IMG/VR virus record: IMGVR_UViG_3300037296_000220
Coordinates: 1-64,000 of that record
Strand: one strand, 5' to 3'
Length of the DNA stretch: 64,000 bases
DNA from: a virus
Shown: positions 1 to 7,244 of the stretch, piece by piece
Numbering within the stretch: position 1 is the first letter of the stretch
Layout: each line of letters begins with the position of its first letter
The notes under the pieces: model-generated
Told to the model about the DNA's origin: nothing
The model's database searches: none
What the model saw: only the letters and a program-made list of their open reading frames with translations
Made by a program: the position numbers and the translations under genes

Positions 1-139
1 AGGAGCCGCCAACGCCAGCCCACTCTTCCAACTCAGCGTTGGGCAGGTTCTTTTTGGGGGCGTTGACCAGCCACCACTCCAGGTCGACAACCTGCAGCGA
101 GGCATTGAACGGTTTGAAGTCGATCCATTTGGCCTTCAT
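1..139 (-). CDS. Unknown protein, 5' part only (runs off the left edge)
   Basis: Only the first 46 codons are in the window. The start ATG (137-139) overlaps the stop of the ParB-like gene by four bases (ATGA), so it is translationally coupled to that gene. The visible N-terminus is aromatic and soluble (MKAKWIDFKPF..., then EWWLVNAPKKNLPN). I do not recognise the family. Phage ParB-like genes often lie near packaging genes, so a packaging role is possible, but nothing here proves it. Confidence 0.7.
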   Translation of the reverse strand, partial: MKAKWIDFKPFNASLQVVDLEWWLVNAPKKNLPNAELEEWAGVGGS

Positions 140-879
140 GACGTCACCTGACCTGGGGCAAAGTTGTCGTAGCGCTTGGCCATTTCCAGGAAGTCATTCT
201 TCAGGAAGGTAACCAGGGCTTCACGACCCTCCAGACCGGTGTATCCCTCAGCCATGGTGATCAGGGAGCGGAAAGCGCGCTCGTCGGCCGCAGAGACATC
301 GGCAAAGCCAAAGATGCGAGTCAACTTGACCCGGGTGGCTGACTCATTGCTGATACGCTGCTCAGTCTCGGCGCCCATGCGGTCCACTTCAGAGCCGATG
401 TCATCCACCAGAGCGTCCATGTCCATGTCATCGAGGTCGCCCATGGCCATATTCAGCTCCTTCTCGGAGAAGAACATGGTCATTTCCAGGTCAAAGCCTT
501 CGGTGGTCATCAGGCCGGCCAGCTCTTCAGCGATGGCGTCGGTGTCGTAGCTGGAATCCGCGGTCTTGTTGTCGATCAGGCGGTAGGCCTTGACCTGCTC
601 CAGAGTCAGATCGTTGCGCACCACGACGGGCACTTTCTTCAAACCAACGTCTAGGGCAGCCAGGCGCCGGCCGTGGCCATTGATGATGGTCCCGGTGTGT
701 GGACAGACTTCGATCGCCTCCCCTTTGCGCCAGCCAAACTCACGGATGGCGTTGGCTAGAATCCGAACCTGTTCAGGTGGATGGCGTTTGGCGTTCTTGT
801 CGTAAGGCACCAGGTCGGCCACGTTCCACAATTCAACCTTCAGGTCATCACGGGCTGTGTTTTCAGTCGTCATCGTCAT
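136..879 (-). CDS. ParB/sulfiredoxin-fold protein, phage nuclease-like
   Basis: 247 residues. An N-terminal ParB-like domain (about 15-110) shows the family signature: INGHGRRLAAL around 66-76, then KVPVVV, then DLTLEQVKAYRLIDNKTA. This version is typical of phage ParB-like nucleases and of the N-terminal domain of some phage DNA methylases; it is not the segregation ParB, since no HTH follows. The C-terminal half contains an acidic stretch (DLDDMDMDALVDDIGSE) and an unassigned domain. The start codon lies just inside the end of the small acidic gene upstream. DNA binding or nicking is inferred from the family; its cellular role is unknown. Confidence 0.8.
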   Translation of the reverse strand: MTMTTENTARDDLKVELWNVADLVPYDKNAKRHPPEQVRILANAIREFGWRKGEAIEVCPHTGTIINGHGRRLAALDVGLKKVPVVVRNDLTLEQVKAYRLIDNKTADSSYDTDAIAEELAGLMTTEGFDLEMTMFFSEKELNMAMGDLDDMDMDALVDDIGSEVDRMGAETEQRISNESATRVKLTRIFGFADVSAADERAFRSLITMAEGYTGLEGREALVTFLKNDFLEMAKRYDNFAPGQVTS

Positions 880-1009
880 GCCGTCCTTCTTGTGGAAACA
901 TCAGGTCGCGCTCGGGGTCAAGCTCATGAATTTCGGCCTGATCCAGCTCAAATTCATCCAGGGCATCGTTGAATAGCGTGCGGGCGAGGTCGTCAGCAGC
1001 CTTATTCAT
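863..1009 (-). CDS. Small acidic protein, 48 aa
   Basis: A short gene between the two ParB-like genes. Its ATG (1007-1009) overlaps the stop of the upstream gene as ATGA, and its own end overlaps the next start, so all three are coupled. The product is acidic with several Asp/Glu clusters (FELDQAEIHELDPERD) and ends in GRHDDDD. No family recognised; a small partner of the flanking ParB-fold proteins is a guess. Confidence 0.65.
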   Translation of the reverse strand: MNKAADDLARTLFNDALDEFELDQAEIHELDPERDLMFPQEGRHDDDD

Positions 1010-1685
1010 CTGCGACAGCCTTGTAGTGACGCAGCAGGTGTACCAGGGCATCACCGGCGTTGGTCAGGTCGTCAGACTGGGTGTAGCCCTGCTCTGCCTG
1101 AGTTTTCTTAACCAGGTCAGTTAGCCACTCAGCGTCGATGACGTTGACTTTGAAGCGCAGGACTTGGGAGGTTTTGGCAATGGGGGCCGGGCTCAGGTTC
1201 AGCGGGGTATCGTCGCCGTCGTCTTCGTCCATGTTGTCTAGTGCGGCCAGATCGGCATCGAGCGTGTCGTGACTGAAGTAATTTTCCACTTCGGATTCAT
1301 CGAACGGCATGATCGACATGATTTCGTCCATCGTGCCCATGCCACCGTTTTCAAACAGGGCCACCATCTTGTCGAAGTTGTTCTCACCGTACTGGCCGTT
1401 GTCCAGCAGGGTCATGCGTTTGGCTTTGGCGTCATCTACCTGGCCTAAATTCAAAACCGGGACAGTTTCTTCACCCAGTTCAATCGCGGCATCCCGGCGG
1501 TGCTCGCCACCCAGAATCTCCAAAGTCCCGTCGGCCAGTTCACGCACCAGGATCGGCTTGAAAAATCCTTCCTTGCGCAGGCTGTTGACGATCTTCTCCT
1601 GGTTGATCGGGTCGACCTCGTTTGGGTTCCAAGGGTTTGCTTGCAGCGACTCGGGCGTCAGGTAGGTAATTGAGAGCTTATTCAT
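1002..1685 (-). CDS. Second ParB-fold (ParB N-terminal domain) protein
   Basis: 227 residues. The ParB domain occupies roughly residues 1-120, with the signature LGGEHRRDAAIELG near 60-72 and KRMTLLDNGQYGENN after it. An acidic linker (DNMDEDDGDDTP) leads to a C-terminal domain of about 80 residues that I cannot assign. It is the first gene of a four-gene minus-strand operon and is preceded by a -10 (TATTGT, 1719-1724) with the CA-rich leader. The pair with the gene at 136-879 looks like old duplication with strong divergence. As with the neighbour, the fold fits a phage ParB-like nuclease or DNA-binding protein rather than plasmid partition. Confidence 0.8.
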   Translation of the reverse strand: MNKLSITYLTPESLQANPWNPNEVDPINQEKIVNSLRKEGFFKPILVRELADGTLEILGGEHRRDAAIELGEETVPVLNLGQVDDAKAKRMTLLDNGQYGENNFDKMVALFENGGMGTMDEIMSIMPFDESEVENYFSHDTLDADLAALDNMDEDDGDDTPLNLSPAPIAKTSQVLRFKVNVIDAEWLTDLVKKTQAEQGYTQSDDLTNAGDALVHLLRHYKAVADE

Positions 1686-1697
1686 TGGTAATCTATC

Positions 1698-1724
1698 TCA
1701 CTTAGTTGTTTGTTTGTTACAATA
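1698..1724 (-). promoter_or_regulatory. Promoter -10 and CA-rich leader of the ParB-like operon
   Basis: Read on the minus strand, TATTGT (1719-1724) is followed by CAAACAAACAACTAAGTGAG-like leader sequence (1698-1716) and then the ATG at 1685. Unlike the twelve modules described elsewhere, no CCCA box lies 26 bp upstream; this interval is shared with the divergent helicase gene. Confidence 0.5.
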
Positions 1725-1783
1725 GTGAGAGTATTTAACATAGTGCTTGGCTATTGTCCACAACATTCTATTAGGGAGGGCCT

Positions 1784-3484
1784 ATGAAGCGCCCAATTTT
1801 GACGATCATTCACAACCCGGTCGTCGCACAACTGATTAACCCTGACCGAGACGCTCGACTCATGGTCAGTGAGATTTTGTCCTACAAGGTGGGCGACTTT
1901 GCCACCAGCAGCGGTTTCGACGGCGTGACCAGCATGTACTCGATGCGAAAGAATCAGTTTCCAGCCGGGTTCGTTCGCATGGTCAAGCTGCGCATGGAAA
2001 AGGCGGGCTACAAGGTCATGTTGCGCAGCAAGCCCCGGCCAGAAGCTCTGGGGCCTGAACGCCCGGTGGTCGACAGTTTTGCGATTGATGAGAAGTACGA
2101 GTATCAGTACGAGACCGTCAAGCGACTGGTGACAATGGGCGGGATGATTGCCCAGGTGGCGACCGGTGGTGGGAAAAGCAGAATTTTCAAAATCGCTGCC
2201 GAACGCATCAACCGCCCCACCCTGTTCGTGACGACCCGCAAAACGTTGATGTACCAGATGGCCGCCTCATACGCTGAGACCATCAATAAGCCTTATGGCT
2301 TCATCGGTGACGGCAAATGGGCGCCGTACAACAAGGGTGTCACCTTTGCGATCGTCGACACCCTGGTCTCAGCGCTGCAGGTGGTCAGTCTCGATCAGGA
2401 AATGGAAAACGCGATTCTGCGCCACAACAAGCAGGTCGACACCAAAGTGAAGGCAGCTCTGAAAGCGGCCAAGTTGCCGGCGGACTATTCCAACCTGGAT
2501 TTCGTCGAGGGTGACGCCGCGAAAGTGACCAAGGCCAAGTGCATCAAGCTGGCTGCCCGGGTGCGCGATGCAAATCAGTTTGACGCTGAGTCAGCGGCGG
2601 CGAAGCTGAAAAAGAAAGTGGTCAAACAGGAGAAGCGTCGCAACGAGGCAATGGAATATCTGTCCAGCGTTGAGTTTGTGACCTTTGAAGAGGCGCACGA
2701 AGTCTCGGGCGAGGGCTTCTTTGACCTGGCAATGGCACTGAAGAACGCGCACTTCCGCCTGGCCCTGACCGCTACCCCGTTCATGAAGGATGACGAACAG
2801 GCCAATATGCGGTTGATGGCAGCGACCGGGCCGATCGGTATTCGCATCACTGAGAAGGATCTGATCGACAAAGGCATTTTGGCCAAGCCATATTTCATGT
2901 TCATCCCATCTTCCACAACCAGGGGTGTCCACCGGGCTACGTCCTTCTCTGTGGCGTATGAGCGCAACATCGTCAATCACACCGAGCGCAATCGCAAAGC
3001 TGTCAAAATGTGCACCGTCGGCAAGCAGTACGGTTTGACGACAGTATTACTTGTGCAGCGAACAGAGCACGGTCGCAAGCTAGAAGCGATGTGTAAGCTC
3101 GCTGGGCTGCGCGCACGGTTTATCTCAGGGGAAGATGAGCAGAGCTTTAGAAAAGCTGCGACAGACGCTCTGGGCTCGGGTGAAGCTGATGTAGTGATCG
3201 GGACCAGCATTCTCGATGTCGGGGTCGACATGCCTGCAGTGGGTCAGGTGGGCCTGGTTGGCGGGGGCAAAGCTGAGGTGGCCATACGCCAGCGCATTGG
3301 TCGGGGCCTGCGAGCCAAGAAGAAAGGGCCTAACGTCTGTTTCGTGTTCACCTTTGAGGACCAGGGCAACAACAACCTGGTGAAGCATTCGCGTGAAGTT
3401 CGTCGGATAATCAGAGAGACCCCCGGGTTCGTCGAGGGTATCGTTACCCAGTTTGACTATTCGATGTTCAAGAGGGTCGCGTAG
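1784..3484 (+). CDS. Superfamily 2 DEAD/DEAH-like helicase (UvsW-type)
   Basis: 566 residues. Motif I ATGGGKS is at 126-132, motif II is EEAH at 302-305 (a DEAH variant), motif III-like LALTATP at 326-332, and a C-terminal motif VI QRIGRGLRAKK. A roughly 100-residue basic, probably coiled insertion lies between motifs Ia and II. About 100 residues precede the helicase core, as in T4 UvsW and other phage SF2 helicases that rescue forks and unwind branched DNA. Start chosen at 1784, preceded by GGAGGG. It is divergent from the ParB-like operon. Function as DNA (rather than RNA) helicase is inferred from family and context. Confidence 0.85.
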   Translation: MKRPILTIIHNPVVAQLINPDRDARLMVSEILSYKVGDFATSSGFDGVTSMYSMRKNQFPAGFVRMVKLRMEKAGYKVMLRSKPRPEALGPERPVVDSFAIDEKYEYQYETVKRLVTMGGMIAQVATGGGKSRIFKIAAERINRPTLFVTTRKTLMYQMAASYAETINKPYGFIGDGKWAPYNKGVTFAIVDTLVSALQVVSLDQEMENAILRHNKQVDTKVKAALKAAKLPADYSNLDFVEGDAAKVTKAKCIKLAARVRDANQFDAESAAAKLKKKVVKQEKRRNEAMEYLSSVEFVTFEEAHEVSGEGFFDLAMALKNAHFRLALTATPFMKDDEQANMRLMAATGPIGIRITEKDLIDKGILAKPYFMFIPSSTTRGVHRATSFSVAYERNIVNHTERNRKAVKMCTVGKQYGLTTVLLVQRTEHGRKLEAMCKLAGLRARFISGEDEQSFRKAATDALGSGEADVVIGTSILDVGVDMPAVGQVGLVGGGKAEVAIRQRIGRGLRAKKKGPNVCFVFTFEDQGNNNLVKHSREVRRIIRETPGFVEGIVTQFDYSMFKRVA

Positions 3485-3554
3485 ACCCTCGCTTGCAGCT
3501 CTATGTAACACAGATTAAACTGACTAAATCATACAAACACACAAGGAAAGAAAC

Positions 3555-3803
3555 ATGGCCACCAGCGAAGCGCAACTCGCCTCCATCGATCGATACACCG
3601 CAAAGTACAAAGCGGCGGGCGTTCGTCGCCTGTCAATCGGCATGACTCAGGAACTCAGAGACAAACTGGATCCGATTTGTGAAGCCAAAGGTATCGTGCA
3701 CGATCGGGGCGCTCAGGTCGGAGAGCCCAACTACGTCAAGGCTCTGATTTTACTGGCTGAAGTGGCAATGGAAGCGGGCCTTGAGGGGCGCATCAAGAAC
3801 TGA
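3555..3803 (+). CDS. Small basic protein, unknown (82 aa)
   Basis: 82 residues, preceded by AAGGAAAG and a CA-rich leader (ACAAACACACAAGG). The middle (RRLSIGMTQELRDKLDPICEAKG) reads like the strand-helix of a ribbon-helix-helix DNA-binding protein, but the match is weak. The end overlaps the convergent resolvase gene by about 11 bases. Confidence 0.6.
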   Translation: MATSEAQLASIDRYTAKYKAAGVRRLSIGMTQELRDKLDPICEAKGIVHDRGAQVGEPNYVKALILLAEVAMEAGLEGRIKN

Positions 3804-4389
3804 CTTTGGCTTCATACGCCACCTCGTCTTCTTTGCGCAGTGGCAGAACGTATCGGTAATAGCTTGACCGACTGATTTTGAACAAGCTCAGAACGTCCTC
3901 CACGGCTGTCTCAGGGTGTGCGTAGATGAAGTCCAGTATTGACCGGGCTTCATCCTTACTCATTGCCCTGGGGCGCCCTCCTACCCTTCCACGCGCCCTT
4001 GCCGCCTTCAGCCCTTCCTTTGTGCGCTCGCTGATCATGTCCGTCTCGAACTCAGAGAGGGCAGCTATCAGGTGAAAGAACAGTTTGCCCGCCGGCGACG
4101 AGGTATCAATGTCCTCTCGAATGCTGATTATATCAATTCCGCGAGTTTGATAGTTTTCGGCAATGGCAATCAGGTTGTGCATCGAGCGACCCAGGCGATC
4201 CAGCTTGAGCACAACCACCTGATCACCCCGGCGCAGATGATCGTTCATGGCCATAAACTGAGGGCGGTCGTTGTTGGTGCCAGTCAGTTTGTCGGTGAAG
4301 ACTTTCTCAGCACCGGCTTTGGCCAGGGCATCGAGCTGCATATCCAGGTTCTGTGACACGGTGGAGACCCGGGCATACCCAAATTTCAT
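3793..4389 (-). CDS. Serine recombinase, resolvase/invertase family
   Basis: 198 residues. The N-terminal catalytic domain begins MKFGYARVSTVSQN with the nucleophile at Ser9; the arginine-bearing LDRLGRSMHNL motif and the FHLIAALSEFETDMISERT helix-E region follow. The C-terminal DNA-binding part (GRVGGRPRAMSKDEAR..., HTH ending ISRSSYYRYV) is of the usual small resolvase type. On plasmids such enzymes resolve multimers at a res site; a candidate res lies 330 bp upstream, past the coupled gene at 4386-4703. Invertase activity cannot be excluded from sequence. Confidence 0.9.
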   Translation of the reverse strand: MKFGYARVSTVSQNLDMQLDALAKAGAEKVFTDKLTGTNNDRPQFMAMNDHLRRGDQVVVLKLDRLGRSMHNLIAIAENYQTRGIDIISIREDIDTSSPAGKLFFHLIAALSEFETDMISERTKEGLKAARARGRVGGRPRAMSKDEARSILDFIYAHPETAVEDVLSLFKISRSSYYRYVLPLRKEDEVAYEAKVSS

Positions 4390-4703
4390 TGATTAGCTCC
4401 GAACAAGGCTTTCAACAGGTCGTTCGAGAAGTCCCTCATTTGCTCCTGCAGGGCACCCTGGGCGCTGAACCACCCTTCATTATTGACCAGGGGCAAATCA
4501 ATAGCCTCCCCATCCCACCCTTCGTCAGCTATCTCATAGGGCTGACGGCCGCTCATACGCTGCTCAAACAGGTCGCGTACCCGATCCATATCGAGGAACA
4601 TCATGAAGAATCGCCGCTGCCCGTAGGTGACGATGGTAACGATGTGACCCGGCTTCTCTTGTAGGTCGGCCTCTATGTCCACCCAGCTCAATGTAGTTTG
4701 CAT
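4386..4703 (-). CDS. Unknown protein coupled to the resolvase (105 aa)
   Basis: 105 residues, with its stop overlapping the resolvase start (ATGA). The sequence is mixed alpha/beta (IVTIVTYGQRRFFMMFLDMDR) and acidic towards the middle. No family recognised. Its position between the candidate res site and the resolvase gene suggests co-regulation with recombination by resolvase binding. Confidence 0.65.
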   Translation of the reverse strand: MQTTLSWVDIEADLQEKPGHIVTIVTYGQRRFFMMFLDMDRVRDLFEQRMSGRQPYEIADEGWDGEAIDLPLVNNEGWFSAQGALQEQMRDFSNDLLKALFGANQ

Positions 4704-4720
4704 GCCTGTCTCCTGCTCGT

Positions 4721-4850
4721 CTCAAAAACGGTTTTTGATTATGAAACTGGATGGTAGCACTGAAACACGTTTTTGACACCGTAGCCATGCGGCCTGAGGC
4801 TCACCTTGAGAGACCGTCTTTTGACTGTCCCAGAAACGATCGTTTGTGAC
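4721..4850. other. Candidate res site of the serine resolvase
   Basis: Three inverted repeats with a shared half-site (TCAAAAACG or TCACAAACG) lie just upstream of the resolvase operon: TCAAAAACGGTTTTTGA at 4722-4738 (perfect), an imperfect copy at 4759-4780 (GAAACACGTTTTTGACA) and AAACGATCGTTT at 4833-4844 inside 4831-4850. Three dyads of this size in about 130 bp is the classic res layout. The site also contains the resolvase-operon promoter region. Confidence 0.6.
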
Positions 4851-4870
4851 ACGACTGCCTATAGCCGTAT

Positions 4871-4899
4871 TTGACAAAAGTCAGTCGATGTATTACATT
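4871..4899 (+). promoter_or_regulatory. Promoter of the toxin-antitoxin operon
   Basis: TTGACA (4871-4876), 17-bp spacer, TACATT (4894-4899), about 40 bp before the antitoxin start. Confidence 0.6.
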
Positions 4900-4942
4900 T
4901 GTATTACTTCATTCACAGCGAACGCCAAGAGGGCACTACATA

Positions 4943-5206
4943 ATGATGAAGTTGCAAACCAAGCTGCGAAAGTCAGGCAATGCTCAGGTGATTCCTGTGC
5001 CGGCTGCCGCATTAACCGAATTGGGCGTGGAATTGGGTACGGAGTTCACGATGGTTGTCAGCAATGGAAAAATTGAACTTGAGAAGGTCAAACGTCGTTT
5101 GACTGAAGAGGAATTTTTTAAACGGTTGGCAACGGCGGACTTGAGCATTCCAGAGGACACTCGCATCTTTGAGGAAGCGCCCCCTGTTGGAAGAGAGGTA
5201 ATTTAA
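4943..5206 (+). CDS. MazE/ChpS-like antitoxin (AbrB-type)
   Basis: 87 residues. The N-terminal swapped-hairpin AbrB-like domain is plain: KLRKSGNAQVIPVPAAALTELGVELGTEFTMVV. The C-terminal tail (EEEFFKRLATADLSIPED...) is the acidic, probably disordered toxin-neutralising part. Start taken at the ATG at 4943 (ATGATGAAG), after AGAGGG; a second ATG follows directly. The gene ends one base before the toxin start. MazE-type antitoxins bind their own promoter, so autoregulation is expected. Confidence 0.88.
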   Translation: MMKLQTKLRKSGNAQVIPVPAAALTELGVELGTEFTMVVSNGKIELEKVKRRLTEEEFFKRLATADLSIPEDTRIFEEAPPVGREVI

Positions 5207-5207
5207 T

Positions 5208-5546
5208 TTGAGTCAATCGTACACACCGAAAAGAGGAGACATTGTTTGGATCAACTTTGACCCGAGTACCGGGATCGAAATCAGGAAGCGGAGACCAGCC
5301 CTAGTGGTTTCCGTGACTGCACTGCACCAATATGGATACGCTTTCGTGATTCCAATAACGTCGACCAGTAAAGACCCGGCTTTGTACCCACCCCTGGTGG
5401 GGTTGCGGACGGAAGGACAATTGATTCCGTTCCAATTGGATTCAGTGGATTGGGAAGCCAGGCAGATTGAGTACATTGAGAGCGCACCGGAGAGCCTGGT
5501 CGATGACTGCATCCATATTCTCAAGATGCTGATGAAGATACCGTAA
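5208..5546 (+). CDS. MazF/PemK-family endoribonuclease toxin
   Basis: 112 residues, starting with TTG at 5208, one base after the antitoxin stop; no ATG is available upstream in frame. The family signature is complete: RGDIVWINFDPSTGIEIRKR then RPALVVSV, with PITS in the middle and the C-terminal helix. MazF-family toxins cleave mRNA at short sequences. With the antitoxin it should act as an addiction module for the replicon. Confidence 0.92.
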   Translation: MSQSYTPKRGDIVWINFDPSTGIEIRKRRPALVVSVTALHQYGYAFVIPITSTSKDPALYPPLVGLRTEGQLIPFQLDSVDWEARQIEYIESAPESLVDDCIHILKMLMKIP

Positions 5547-5552
5547 GTGACT

Positions 5553-5618
5553 GGTGTACTTTGAGAACGCTTTAGCCCGCTAACTGCGGGCTTTTTATTG
5601 GGTGTACTTTGAGAACGC
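5553..5618 (+). repeat. Two direct iterons, left cluster
   Basis: GGTGTACTTTGAGAACGC occurs identically at 5553-5570 and 5601-5618, 48 bp apart with the terminator between them. Confidence 0.9.
5574..5596. terminator. Terminator after the toxin gene
   Basis: AGCCCGC-TAACT-GCGGGCT followed by TTTT; it lies between the first two iterons. Confidence 0.75.
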
Positions 5619-5795
5619 TCTTTAAAAGGTTCGTTTTGTCGAAGTTTTGACCCTTTGCTGGTTGTTTTTTGATCAAAATGAATGGTTTACCTAGAAGAAG
5701 TTAGAACATAGGTTATATACCTATGTTAAAAGAGTTAGAAAGTTAAAGAGTTAAGGGCTGAAAACCCTATATAAAACAAAGACTTACAATTGAAA

Positions 5796-5922
5796 GCGTT
5801 CTCAAAGTACACCAGTTCCGTTCCCGAAGTACCCCAAAAGCGTTCCCGAAGTACACCAGTTCCGTTCTTCAGGTACACCACCGGCGTTCTTGAAGTACAC
5901 CTCAGCGTTCTCAAAGTACACC
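5796..5922 (-). repeat. Six iterons in tandem, right cluster
   Basis: Six 18-bp copies of the same sequence in the opposite orientation (consensus GCGTTCTCGAAGTACACC as written on the plus strand) start at 5796, 5818, 5840, 5862, 5884 and 5905, so the period is 22 bp (21 for the last), close to two helical turns. Variation is confined to the middle (CTCAAA, CCCGAA, CTTCAG, CTTGAA). They lie directly behind the end of repA. Confidence 0.95.
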
Positions 5923-5930
5923 TCGTTCAA

Positions 5931-6836
5931 TCACTCTACAGGCTCTATACCGGGGTTCTCCCCAGGGTTGTCCACAGATTCTGTGGATTGTTTGGGGTAA
6001 AACGTGACGATCTCACGGTCTGAGATGGCGAAATTGTAGTCCAAAATGCCGTTCCCCTGTATCTGACGCAGTTCGAACCGGAACTTGCGTAAGCTGGCGG
6101 AGCCCACCTTGTCGAACAGTTTGGCCATGCCGATCGACCACTCCTTCTGGCGCCCACAATACTTTCGGGCAATCTCATACAGGCGGCGCTCGGTGCCCCG
6201 GGACAGGCGGAAATACTCCCGGTTGTAGGTGAGCACGTTCAGCTCGTTGATTGACTCCATGAACATGGTGTTGATCTTGATGTCCACGTACTCGATGGTG
6301 CTGGCCTCGGTCTCTTCCAGGTCAAACTCAAAGGAGCCGGTATCAATGATCGAGAAGATGGACAGTTTGCCCTTGCCGCGCTGGCCAGGGAGTTTCTTCT
6401 TCTGCATTTCGATCTGGGTACCCTGCAGGCGCAGCAGCGCTTTGCGGAACAGCTCATACTGCTTGCCGCCCTTCTTGCGGTTAGTGGCCTTCAGGAAGTG
6501 GTAGGTGTACACCCGCACCTTCTCGGTGGCCACAATGGAGCGCTCGTTGTGGGGAAGGTCTTTCTCGCCGGCGGACTTCACGCGCTGGTTGTAGTCTTCA
6601 ACGATCTGACTGATGGCGTAAAGCACCAGGTCTTTGTCGAAGATGGTGGCCCGGCCATACTTGCTCGGCACGATCTTCACGGAGATGTGATCGTTCTCCC
6701 ACTCGATGGTTCGGCTATCACTCTGCTTTGACAGGGCAAACATGGGAAATTCCATGCTGTCGCGCTCACCCTTGGTAGCAATGTCCCGGGTGGGCGGCTC
6801 GATCAACGGTAGTGTGAGCTGATTATCAGTCGCCAT
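5931..6836 (-). CDS. repA: Plasmid replication initiator protein A (RPA/Rep_3-like)
   Basis: 301 residues. It resembles the RPA-type plasmid initiators: EFPMFALSKQSDSRTIEWENDHISVKIVPS, the central winged-helix region with RGTERRLYEIARKYCG, and the second winged helix SLRKFRFELRQIQGN followed by LDYNFAI. It should bind the iterons next to its 3' end and recruit the host replisome or the element's own polymerase. The start was chosen at the ATG 6834-6836 because AGAGGA stands seven bases before it; an in-frame start 19 codons upstream lacks this. The gene and glutaredoxin are divergent and share a CA-rich element. Copy control by initiator binding is likely but not directly visible. Confidence 0.88.
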   Translation of the reverse strand: MATDNQLTLPLIEPPTRDIATKGERDSMEFPMFALSKQSDSRTIEWENDHISVKIVPSKYGRATIFDKDLVLYAISQIVEDYNQRVKSAGEKDLPHNERSIVATEKVRVYTYHFLKATNRKKGGKQYELFRKALLRLQGTQIEMQKKKLPGQRGKGKLSIFSIIDTGSFEFDLEETEASTIEYVDIKINTMFMESINELNVLTYNREYFRLSRGTERRLYEIARKYCGRQKEWSIGMAKLFDKVGSASLRKFRFELRQIQGNGILDYNFAISDREIVTFYPKQSTESVDNPGENPGIEPVE

Positions 6837-6847
6837 GAAATTTCCTC

Positions 6848-6875
6848 TTGTTTCAAACAAACAACTATGTATGAT
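6848..6875 (+). promoter_or_regulatory. Glutaredoxin promoter with upstream CA-rich element
   Basis: TTGTTT (6848-6853), 16-bp spacer, TATGAT (6870-6875). The spacer holds CAAACAAACAACTATG (6854-6869), the same element that forms the leaders of many operons, here upstream of the -10. Confidence 0.55.
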
Positions 6876-6911
6876 AGTGTCTATCAAACGCACACAGACA
6901 GGTTACGCAAC

Positions 6912-7175
6912 ATGAGCCAAAAATACACCATTTACGGGATGCCAGGCTGCTCAGCCTGCACCGCAGCAAAGGCTGCTGTCGAACAGAAAAACGCCCCACA
7001 CGAATACATTGACGTAGTTGCCGCCAACTACACCGCTATCGCGCTCCAGGCTGAACTGGGCGGCATCAACACCCGCACTCTCCCTCAAATTGTTGTCACC
7101 GACGATGAAGGCGTTATGACTTATGTCGGCGGCCTCCCTGATCTGCGCGAGCATTTGAAAACTGTTTCCTTGTAA
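6912..7175 (+). CDS. Glutaredoxin (CSAC active site)
   Basis: 87 residues with the glutaredoxin fold: YTIYGMPGCSACTAAKAAVEQ gives the redox site CSAC at about 15-18, TLPQIVV carries the cis-proline, and YVGGLPDL the C-terminal GG motif. T4 and other large phages encode similar glutaredoxins to reduce their class I ribonucleotide reductase; NrdA and NrdB are at 34.5-37.5 kb, so that is the likely partner. Start at 6912 after GGTTACG; an upstream in-frame ATG overlaps the promoter and is rejected. Confidence 0.9.
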   Translation: MSQKYTIYGMPGCSACTAAKAAVEQKNAPHEYIDVVAANYTAIALQAELGGINTRTLPQIVVTDDEGVMTYVGGLPDLREHLKTVSL

Positions 7176-7207
7176 GTAACCCCTCTGGCCTGTCTGAAAA
7201 GACATTT

Positions 7208-7232
7208 GGGCGGCTTCGGCCGCCCTTTTTTT
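7208..7232 (+). terminator. Terminator after glutaredoxin
   Basis: GGGCGGC-TTCG-GCCGCCC followed by seven T; a strong UUCG tetraloop hairpin. Confidence 0.9.
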
Positions 7233-7244
7233 GGAGAATTGAAA

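Larger units (their letters stand above)
5547..5930. other. Iteron-type replication origin (oriV)
   Basis: This 384-bp interval between the toxin gene and repA holds two clusters of the same iteron in opposite orientation, flanking an A+T-rich core (about 5640-5790) that contains a long palindrome, AACATAGGTTATATACCTATGTT-like, at about 5685-5710, and runs such as AGAGTTAGAAAGTTAAAGAG. This is the expected structure of an iteron plasmid origin with a DNA-unwinding region. No perfect DnaA box was identified by eye. Confidence 0.8.

Noticed and set aside
3793-4389. Serine recombinase read as a DNA invertase with phase-variable target
   Set aside because: No inverted repeats flanking a switchable promoter or gene were seen; the three-dyad site fits a resolvase better.
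5796-5922. Regular 22-bp repeats that could be taken for a small CRISPR array
   Set aside because: Repeat units are 18 bp with 3-4 bp gaps, no spacers, next to a RepA initiator: they are iterons.
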